Positions 1-4,728 of a stretch of DNA of 5,808 bases are shown piece after piece. Source of the DNA: JAPLKX01 sp035530195 (lineage in GTDB: Bacteria; Hydrogenedentota; Hydrogenedentia; Hydrogenedentales; SLHB01); the NCBI GenBank assembly GCA_035530195.1, contig DATKVG010000179.1:1-5808 (forward strand). The letters run 5' to 3'. The notes beneath the pieces are model-generated. The model did no database searches and had not been told where the DNA came from. It worked only from the letters and a program-made list of their open reading frames with translations. Numbering within the stretch: the stretch's first letter is position 1; each line of letters starts with the position of its first letter. The position numbers and the translations under genes were made by a program.

Positions 1-1
1 C

Positions 2-7
2 AAGGAG
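2..7 (+). promoter_or_regulatory. Shine-Dalgarno of the pseudopilin gene
   Basis: AAGGAG lies 8 nt upstream of the ATG at 16, a near-ideal ribosome binding site, and it fixes the start of the pseudopilin gene. The promoter must lie left of the window. Confidence 0.8.
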
Positions 8-15
8 AATGGGAG

Positions 16-975
16 ATGCGAAAGAAAGGTTTTACGCTCATTGAACTGCTGGTCGTAATAGCGATTATCGGAATTCTGGCAGCTATTCTGCTGCCGGCAT
101 TGGCGCGCGCCCGCGAAGCGGCGCGGCGGTCCAGTTGCCAAAATAACCTCAAGCAGTGGGGACTCGTGTACAAAATGTACGCCAACGAATCCAAAGGCAT
201 GAAGTTCCCGCCCATGATGGTTGGCATGTATGCGTGGGAGGATGGGACTGTGCACCAAGATCTCAATGTGGGTCCGAACATGCCGTCGATCTATCCGGAG
301 TACCTCACTGACGGCAAGATTATTTTCTGCCCGTCCGACGCCTCGATGGGTGAGTACCTCGAAAATTCAGAAGACTGCTTTGCCTACGGTTCGTGGCATG
401 GCTCGTACTGCAACCGGTCGATCGACTCGAGCTACGCGTATTACGGTTGGGCGTTTGACAAGGCCGATTGCACGGATGATCCCGTGGCGTTGAGCACGAC
501 CACCTATCTTGCCGCCCTGGCCGCCATGGTCGATCCCGGCATTGACCTCAGCCAAGAGATCGCGGCCCAGGTGGGTTACGCCGCCGATGCCATCATTGCC
601 AAGGCGCAAGATGCTGGTGAGTACGTCCCTCTGGGGTTCGCGCGGTTTACTGACCAGGACTTGGATCTGGGTTCGGCGGGTAGCGGGTATGGTAATGGCG
701 ACGGCCAGATTTTGTACCGGTTGCGCGAGGGTATCGAGCGGTTCATGATCACGGACATCAACAATCCGGCCGCCAGCGCTATCGCCCAGAGCGAGCTGTT
801 CATCATGTTTGACTCGGTTGCCACCAGGGCTACCGCGTTCAACCATGTACCGGGTGGCTCGAACGTGCTGTTCATGGACGGCCACTGCGAGTTCATCAAG
901 TATGAACAATGTGCCCAGGCGCCGGTGAACAGGTCAATCGCGGTGCTGGTTGGCGCGGTTGCGAGCGATTTCTAA
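16..975 (+). CDS. Type II secretion/type IV pilus-like pseudopilin, H-X9-DG (DUF1559-like) family
   Basis: This 319-residue protein has a class III prepilin leader. A short basic n-region (residues 1-5, MRKKG) is followed by the cleavage site G5|F6, with the conserved Glu at +5 (E10). A hydrophobic helix of about 20 residues (6-26) comes next. The leader should be cut and N-methylated by a prepilin peptidase, leaving the helix as membrane anchor or assembly spine. After it comes the ARAREAARRSSCQNNLKQWG stretch typical of the DUF1559/H-X9-DG prepilin families. Near the C-terminus (residues 277-289) is HVPGGSNVLFMDG followed by H290. The spacing between His and Asp here is ten residues rather than nine. 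The body is acidic and rich in aromatic residues and Gly, with several cysteines. The length fits the family. Such proteins are highly paralogous in Planctomycetes, Verrucomicrobia, Lentisphaerae and Hydrogenedentota; their exact role is not settled. The gene is followed by its own terminator, so it is probably expressed apart from the glycosidase downstream. Confidence 0.93.
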   Translation: MRKKGFTLIELLVVIAIIGILAAILLPALARAREAARRSSCQNNLKQWGLVYKMYANESKGMKFPPMMVGMYAWEDGTVHQDLNVGPNMPSIYPEYLTDGKIIFCPSDASMGEYLENSEDCFAYGSWHGSYCNRSIDSSYAYYGWAFDKADCTDDPVALSTTTYLAALAAMVDPGIDLSQEIAAQVGYAADAIIAKAQDAGEYVPLGFARFTDQDLDLGSAGSGYGNGDGQILYRLREGIERFMITDINNPAASAIAQSELFIMFDSVATRATAFNHVPGGSNVLFMDGHCEFIKYEQCAQAPVNRSIAVLVGAVASDF

Positions 976-1013
976 GCCCTCTGCCGCCCCGTGATGGCGG
1001 TGTCCCATGTCGC

Positions 1014-1040
1014 GCGCCGGGGGGTAGTAAACTCCGGCGC
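1014..1040 (+). other. Small GC-rich hairpin upstream of the terminator
   Basis: GCGCCGG (1014-1020) pairs with CCGGCGC (1034-1040), and the stem can extend inward by a G-T wobble and a G-C pair. No T-tract follows. It lies in the 3' untranslated part of the pseudopilin transcript just before the main terminator. It could protect the mRNA 3' end or be chance in GC-rich DNA. Confidence 0.35.
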
Positions 1041-1050
1041 TGGTTTGTCC

Positions 1051-1091
1051 GCCCCCGCGGGCCGGTTAAAAACGGCCCGCGGGCGGCTTTT
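1051..1091 (+). terminator. Intrinsic (Rho-independent) terminator of the pseudopilin gene
   Basis: A perfect 11-bp GC-rich stem pairs 1054-1064 (CCCGCGGGCCG) with 1073-1083 (CGGCCCGCGGG) around an 8-nt loop (GTTAAAAA). With C1084 bulged out, three further pairs (1051-1053 with 1085-1087) extend the stem. TTTT (1088-1091) follows immediately. The hairpin lies 75 bp after the pseudopilin stop and 82 bp before the GH172 start. It should therefore separate the two transcription units. Confidence 0.85.
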
Positions 1092-1108
1092 GTGGCGCCC
1101 GCAAATTG

Positions 1109-1138
1109 TTGTTGCGGTGTCAACCGGGGCAGTAAAAT
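1109..1138 (+). promoter_or_regulatory. Possible sigma-70-type promoter for the GH172-esterase unit
   Basis: TTGTTG (1109-1114) and TAAAAT (1133-1138) are separated by 18 nt. They lie just downstream of the terminator and about 35 bp before the GTG start at 1174. The position is right for a promoter of the glycosidase gene, since the upstream gene is terminated. The match is only moderate and the housekeeping sigma consensus of this organism is unknown. Confidence 0.4.
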
Positions 1139-1160
1139 CCTTGCTGGACGAAAGACTGAT

Positions 1161-1166
1161 GGAGGG
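1161..1166 (+). promoter_or_regulatory. Shine-Dalgarno deciding the GTG start of the GH172 gene
   Basis: GGAGGG lies 7 nt upstream of GTG 1174, whereas the in-frame ATG at 1159 overlaps this motif and has no comparable site before it. Starting at 1174 also puts the signal peptide exactly at the N-terminus. This supports GTG over ATG 1159 and over the far upstream in-frame ATG at 991, which lies before the terminator. Confidence 0.8.
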
Positions 1167-1173
1167 AACAACC

Positions 1174-2673
1174 GTGGCAAGAATCTGCGCCCTGCTCATG
1201 ATGTCCGTGGCGGCGGCCATCGTGCTTATGCCACAACCTGCGTTCGCCGCGCCCGATTCGGCAGGGACGTCCTTGCTGGCCGATCTGGCCAACCCCAAAA
1301 CGTTCACCGTCGGGCGCGAATCCAGCTACGACCCCACCGGCGGCAACGCTGATGGCCGCCACGACACCCCCATGCAGCCCGGCGAAACCCGCACAATTGC
1401 CGATATCAAAGGCCCCGGCGCTATTACGCATCTATGGTTCACTATCGCTTCAAAAGACCCGCAATACCTCAAAAACATTGTATTGCGCTTCTACTGGGAC
1501 GGCGAGGAAAACCCGTCGGTCGAGTCGCCCATCGGCGACTTCTTCGGGCTCGGCAACAACCGCGTCTACCAGTACGCTTCGCTCCCCATCCAGATCGGAA
1601 CCGAGGGCGGCCTCAACTGTTTTTGGCGAATGCCATTCGCCACCTCGGCCAAGATTACCGTCACGAACGACGGCGCCATCCCCTGCACCGCGTTCTACTA
1701 CTATGTCGACTATCAAAAACTTGCCGCACCGCCTCAGTCCCCGCTGCGGTTCCACGCCCAATACCGCCAGGCATTTCCCTGCCAGGGCAGAGAAAACTAT
1801 GTCTTCCTCGACGCCACCGGCCAGGGCCATTACGTCGGCGTCAACCTCTCCGTACACAACCGATCGAGCGCCTGGTGGGGCGAAGGCGACGACATGATCT
1901 ACATCGACGGCGACGAGAAACCCGCGCTCCACGGCACCGGCTCCGAAGACTATTTCTGCGGCGCGTGGGCATACGGCAAGCCGTTCAGCAACCTGTATTT
2001 CGGCGCGCCACTCATCGACGGCCAGCACCAGCGCAACGCCGTCTGGAACGTATACCGATACCACCTCGAAGACCCCATCCCGTTCACCAAATCCATCCGC
2101 GTCACCATGGAACACGGCCACGCCAACAACCGCGCAGACGACTGGGCGTCCGTCGCATACTGGTACCAGACCGAGCCGCACAAACCATTCAGCCCACTCG
2201 CCGAACCTCAAGCGCGGATGTGGACCGAAGCCACCACCTACACCGAAGACTGGGTGCAGGAGGCGGAAGATCTTGCGCCCGTGTTCCAAAACGAGAAGGT
2301 CTCGAGCTCGTCTACACTCGAGTGGGGCAACTTCTGGAGCCAGGGCAAACACCTGTTCTTCAACGCCGACGCGCCCGCCGTCTTCACCGCGAACCTACCA
2401 ACCTATCCCACGGACGCCGGCAATTTCCTGTTCGAGATCTGGTATACGGCCGGGCCGGATTACGGCCAGTGCGAGTTGTGGCTGAACGGCCGGATGATCG
2501 GCGCCTGGGACGGCTACAACGCCGGGGCCATGGCGCGCAAAAAGCTCGATACAAAGTTGCCCGGTTCAATAAAACCGTCAGAAAACGTGTTGGAAGTTCG
2601 TATAACCGGCAAAAACCCCGCCTCGACGGGTTACCTCGCCGGCTTCGACTGCTATCGACTTACACCACAGTAG
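1174..2673 (+). CDS. Secreted DUF2961 glycoside hydrolase (GH172 family)
   Basis: This 499-residue protein carries a Sec signal peptide: basic MAR, hydrophobic residues 4-19, and a cleavage site AFA|AP after residue 25. The DUF2961 core spans roughly residues 45-340. Signature stretches are GPGAITHLWFT (80-90), PIGDFFGLGN (119-128), FWRMPFATSAKITVTN (150-165) and HGTGSEDYFCGAW (253-265). Characterised GH172 enzymes act on furanosides (difructose dianhydride I synthase/hydrolase, alpha-D-fructofuranosidase, alpha-D-arabinofuranosidases). Their fold is two jelly rolls assembled into oligomers. From memory, the Bifidobacterium enzyme uses two Glu residues 21 apart as nucleophile and acid/base; here E237 (WWGEGDD) and E258 (GSED) are exactly 21 apart, so the site looks intact. 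Residues about 360-499 look like an extra beta-sandwich domain, perhaps carbohydrate-binding (EAEDL start, CELWLNGRMIG, FDCYRLTP end). Substrate cannot be told from sequence. It is followed 101 bp later by a secreted esterase in the same direction, suggesting joint glycan breakdown. Codons favour C at the third position. Confidence 0.92.
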   Translation: MARICALLMMSVAAAIVLMPQPAFAAPDSAGTSLLADLANPKTFTVGRESSYDPTGGNADGRHDTPMQPGETRTIADIKGPGAITHLWFTIASKDPQYLKNIVLRFYWDGEENPSVESPIGDFFGLGNNRVYQYASLPIQIGTEGGLNCFWRMPFATSAKITVTNDGAIPCTAFYYYVDYQKLAAPPQSPLRFHAQYRQAFPCQGRENYVFLDATGQGHYVGVNLSVHNRSSAWWGEGDDMIYIDGDEKPALHGTGSEDYFCGAWAYGKPFSNLYFGAPLIDGQHQRNAVWNVYRYHLEDPIPFTKSIRVTMEHGHANNRADDWASVAYWYQTEPHKPFSPLAEPQARMWTEATTYTEDWVQEAEDLAPVFQNEKVSSSSTLEWGNFWSQGKHLFFNADAPAVFTANLPTYPTDAGNFLFEIWYTAGPDYGQCELWLNGRMIGAWDGYNAGAMARKKLDTKLPGSIKPSENVLEVRITGKNPASTGYLAGFDCYRLTPQ

Positions 2674-2736
2674 CGAAAAACGGGGACAGCCACCTCTTTC
2701 GGCAGTTTGAAAAAGGTGGCTGTACCCGCTTTTCGC
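2673..2736. repeat. Imperfect 28-bp inverted repeat (REP/BIME-like palindrome)
   Basis: The left arm 2673-2700 and right arm 2709-2736 are inverted copies matching at 25 of 28 positions. They are separated by an 8-nt loop (GGCAGTTT). The core is GGACAGCCACCT opposite AGGTGGCTGT, with outer ends GCGAAAA and TTTTCGC. The first base of the left arm is the last base of the GH172 TAG stop codon, so the element abuts the gene exactly. Palindromes of this sort are typical of REP/BIME elements mobilised by REP-associated tyrosine transposases (IS200-like) or of small non-autonomous mobile elements; no transposase is present here, so the assignment is inference. In RNA it would fold into a long hairpin between the GH172 and esterase genes. 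It could act as a weak terminator (TTTT at 2730-2733) or stabilise the upstream message. Confidence 0.8.
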
Positions 2737-2752
2737 GGCCCCGCTTTTCGCG
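2725..2752. repeat. 13-bp direct repeat at the right edge of the palindrome
   Basis: CCCGCTTTTCGCG occurs at 2725-2737 and again at 2740-2752, a period of 15 bp. The first copy is the distal part of the palindrome's right arm. The second copy therefore looks like a duplication of the element's end, or the remains of a neighbouring copy. Confidence 0.75.
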
Positions 2753-2774
2753 CACTACATGGGAAGAAAAGAAC

Positions 2775-3689
2775 ATGAAAAAACAATTGCTCATCCTCGT
2801 CGCTGCCATCCTCACGACCCTCTCCGCCCTCGCCCAGCAGCCACCCGACGTCGTCCTGCAAAAAGACGTCGTCTACGGCCATGCCGACGGCGTAGACCTG
2901 CTCCTGAACCTCGCCAAACCCGCCGGCGCGGATGCCCCGCTGCCCACCATCGTCTACGTCCATGGCGGCGGCTGGGAGGCCGGTAACAAAGACGAGTCCG
3001 AGCCCCTGATCCGCCTGCTCGCATCCTACGGGTACGCCGCCGTTTCCGTCGGGTATCGGCTCACCCCGGCCCACAAATGGCCCGCTCAAATCCAAGACGC
3101 CAAATGCGCCGTCCGCTACCTCCGCGCCAACGCCGCAACACTCGGCATCGACCCCGACAACATCGGCGCAATGGGCGATTCGGCCGGCGGCCATCTCGTC
3201 TTGTTGCTGGCCCTGATGGACGGCACAGGGCCGTTCGACGAGGGCGGGGGCAATCCCGGCCCCTCGAGCAAAGTCAAGGCAGTCGTGAACCTTTTCGGGC
3301 CGACCGATTTCACGTCATGGCAGTTGCGACCGCTTGGTCTGGTGGAAATTCGGCGCGGGTTCGGCAAGAGCTTTGACGAACTGCTCGTGGATCTTGTAGG
3401 TACGGCCGACCGCTCTGCGGCCGTCATGAAAGAAGTGTCTCCGGTGACCTATATCGATGCCGGCGACCCGCCCGTCCTCACCTTTCACGGTGACAAAGAC
3501 CCGCTGGTTCCGGTGGACCAGGCGCACATCCTCCACCAGGCCCTCGATAAGGCCGGCGTGCCAAACAGGCTCGTCGTGGTAGAAAAGGCGGCTCACGGTT
3601 GGGGCGGCGAGAAGTACGAGAACACCCTGCGGCTCACCCGCGAGTTCTTCGACAAGCACCTCAAAGGAATTGCGGCCGCCGCCCCTTGA
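2775..3689 (+). CDS. Secreted alpha/beta-hydrolase (esterase/lipase, BD-FAE-like)
   Basis: This 304-residue protein starts with a Sec signal peptide (MKK, hydrophobic 5-19, cleavage ALA|QQ after residue 20), so it should act in the periplasm or outside the cell. The alpha/beta-hydrolase fold is complete. HGGGW (63-67) is the oxyanion-hole motif and GDSAGG (134-139) carries nucleophile S136. HGDKDPLVP (238-246) gives Asp, most likely D242, and AAHGW gives H274. This pattern is that of the HSL/BD-FAE-type esterases, which often remove acetyl or feruloyl groups from plant-type polysaccharides; peptidase or lipase activity cannot be excluded. The length is normal for a one-domain enzyme. The reading frame is open far upstream, so the start is chosen by the signal peptide. 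Only a weak purine-rich stretch (GGGAAGAAAAG, 2761-2771) precedes it. It lies downstream of the GH172 gene with the palindrome between and probably shares its transcript. Its stop lies 4 bp from the stop of the opposing deacetylase gene. Confidence 0.92.
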   Translation: MKKQLLILVAAILTTLSALAQQPPDVVLQKDVVYGHADGVDLLLNLAKPAGADAPLPTIVYVHGGGWEAGNKDESEPLIRLLASYGYAAVSVGYRLTPAHKWPAQIQDAKCAVRYLRANAATLGIDPDNIGAMGDSAGGHLVLLLALMDGTGPFDEGGGNPGPSSKVKAVVNLFGPTDFTSWQLRPLGLVEIRRGFGKSFDELLVDLVGTADRSAAVMKEVSPVTYIDAGDPPVLTFHGDKDPLVPVDQAHILHQALDKAGVPNRLVVVEKAAHGWGGEKYENTLRLTREFFDKHLKGIAAAAP

Positions 3690-3693
3690 ACAC

Positions 3694-4605
3694 CTACGCC
3701 TGCAACACCGCATAATGCGCCAGCGAGCATGCCGTAAGCGCTTCGGTGTTATACCCCCCTTCAAGCACCGACACCAGCCGGCCTCGAGCCAGATGCTTCA
3801 CTTGCCGCGTCATCCGCGCGAAATCTTCCGTATCGAGCCGTTGCGATCCCAGCGGGTCCAGCCGGTGCGTGTCAAACCCCGCCGAAACCAGCACAAACTC
3901 CGGCTTGAACTTTTCCAACTCCGGGATGATGTAATGCCCAAGCGCCTCGTGCCATTCCCGGCCACCCGCACCCGGATGCATCTGGATGTTCAGGATGTTA
4001 TTGAACGCGCCGCGTTCCGACGGCCAGCCCGTCCCCGGGAACAGCGGGTGCTGGTGAATGCTGGCGAAGTACGCGCCCCGATCGTTGTAAAACGCCTGCT
4101 GCGTCCCGTTGCCGTGGTGAACGTCCCAGTCGACAATCGCGATCCGCGAAATGCTCGCTTCCTGCAACAGCCATTTGCCCGCCACCGCAAGGTTGTTGAA
4201 CAGGCAGAAACCCATTGCCCGGTCTTCCTCGGCATGATGACCCGGCGGGCGCACCGCGCAATACGCATTGTCGATCTTCCCCTCGAGCACCGCCTTGCAC
4301 GCCGAGATCACCGCGCCCGCCGCCAGCAACGCCGCGTCCCACGATCCCGGCCCCATCTGCGTGTCCGGGTCTGGATACACCTCATCATTCAGGCAGACTT
4401 CCTCGATCGTGTCGATATGGCCCGGCGTATGCACACGCAGCAGGTCCTGCCGTGTTGCCGGCGTGATCGGCATGTTCGGAAACGCTATCTGCGCCTCGGC
4501 GAACGCGCGCCGGATCGCGTCCAGCCGTTCCGACCGCTCCGGATGCCCCGGCCCCGCATCATGCAACAGCATCCGATCGTCGTAATAAAGGCCGGTCCGC
4601 GCCAT
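3694..4605 (-). CDS. Histone deacetylase-superfamily amidohydrolase (AcuC/AphA-like)
   Basis: This 303-residue cytoplasmic protein has no signal peptide and the full set of HDAC-superfamily signatures. The N-terminal motif is LLHDAGPGHPERSERL (13-28). The active-site His pair is in RPPGHHAEED (H123, H124), and MGFCLFNN follows at 131-138. Zinc ligands are D161 and H163 in DWDVHHGNGT and D245 in SAGFDTHRLDP. The catalytic Tyr is Y285 in LEGGYN. It should be a zinc-dependent deacetylase of N-acetyl groups; bacterial members act on acetylated lysines, acetylpolyamines or other small acetylated amines, and the substrate cannot be told here. The start at 4605 is chosen because the family begins at about MARTGLYYD and a promoter-like pair lies just upstream. 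In-frame ATGs at 4650 and 4665 would add 15 or 20 residues unlike the family. The ribosome site is weak (GGTGGGA, 4609-4615). It is convergent with the esterase gene, with no room for a terminator between, and divergent from the membrane-protein gene. Confidence 0.93.
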   Translation of the reverse strand: MARTGLYYDDRMLLHDAGPGHPERSERLDAIRRAFAEAQIAFPNMPITPATRQDLLRVHTPGHIDTIEEVCLNDEVYPDPDTQMGPGSWDAALLAAGAVISACKAVLEGKIDNAYCAVRPPGHHAEEDRAMGFCLFNNLAVAGKWLLQEASISRIAIVDWDVHHGNGTQQAFYNDRGAYFASIHQHPLFPGTGWPSERGAFNNILNIQMHPGAGGREWHEALGHYIIPELEKFKPEFVLVSAGFDTHRLDPLGSQRLDTEDFARMTRQVKHLARGRLVSVLEGGYNTEALTACSLAHYAVLQA

Positions 4606-4640
4606 AATTCCCACCGTTTTGATTTGCTCAAACGGGTAAA

Positions 4641-4670
4641 AGTATCTCATCCTGCCCCGCGGCACGTCAA
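4641..4670 (-). promoter_or_regulatory. Probable promoter of the deacetylase-like gene
   Basis: Reading leftward, TTGACG (4670-4665) and GATACT (4646-4641) are separated by 18 nt. The predicted transcript start is near 4634, giving a leader of about 30 nt before ATG 4605. This placement excludes the longer start codons at 4650 and 4665. The match to the sigma-70 consensus is 5/6 and 4/6. Confidence 0.5.
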
Positions 4671-4692
4671 ATGGCTGCCGGATACGGTTGCC

Positions 4693-4722
4693 TTGCCCAT
4701 AAGCCGAGCAGTCCAGTATACT
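4693..4722 (+). promoter_or_regulatory. Probable promoter of the membrane-protein gene
   Basis: TTGCCC (4693-4698) and TATACT (4717-4722, 5/6 match) are separated by 18 nt. The -10 box ends only 6 nt before the GTG at 4729, so transcription would begin at or next to the start codon. The -10 box sits in the palindrome AGTATACT (4715-4722). The divergent deacetylase promoter is about 23 bp away, so the two may affect each other. Confidence 0.5.
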
Positions 4723-4728
4723 TAACGC

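Noticed and set aside
984..1000. Short hairpin CCGCC/GGCGG just after the pseudopilin stop
   Set aside because: Only 5 bp of stem, no T-tract, and likely by chance in GC-rich DNA.
991..1173. N-terminal extension of the GH172 protein to ATG 991 or ATG 1159
   Set aside because: The extension would cross the intrinsic terminator and bury the signal peptide. GGAGGG is properly spaced only for GTG 1174.
1450..2352. A 300-codon antisense frame inside the GH172 gene
   Set aside because: It is opposite a well-supported enzyme gene and arises from GC-rich third positions; the protein is Val/Gly/Ala/Arg-rich with no domain signature.
2673..2736. The palindrome as a plain intrinsic terminator of the GH172 gene
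   Set aside because: The T-run (2730-2733) lies within the paired arm and is followed by GC-rich sequence, and the arms extend beyond what a terminator needs. Partial termination remains possible.
1434..3689. A 751-codon open frame that would fuse an alternative frame of the GH172 gene to the esterase
   Set aside because: Its first ~447 codons overlap the clearly real GH172 frame and read as an Arg/Pro/His-rich low-complexity shadow. The esterase has its own signal peptide at 2775.
3670..4725. A 351-codon frame opposite the deacetylase gene
   Set aside because: The translation is Arg/Pro/His-rich and mirrors the third-position bias of the real HDAC-family gene, which has every catalytic motif on the other strand.
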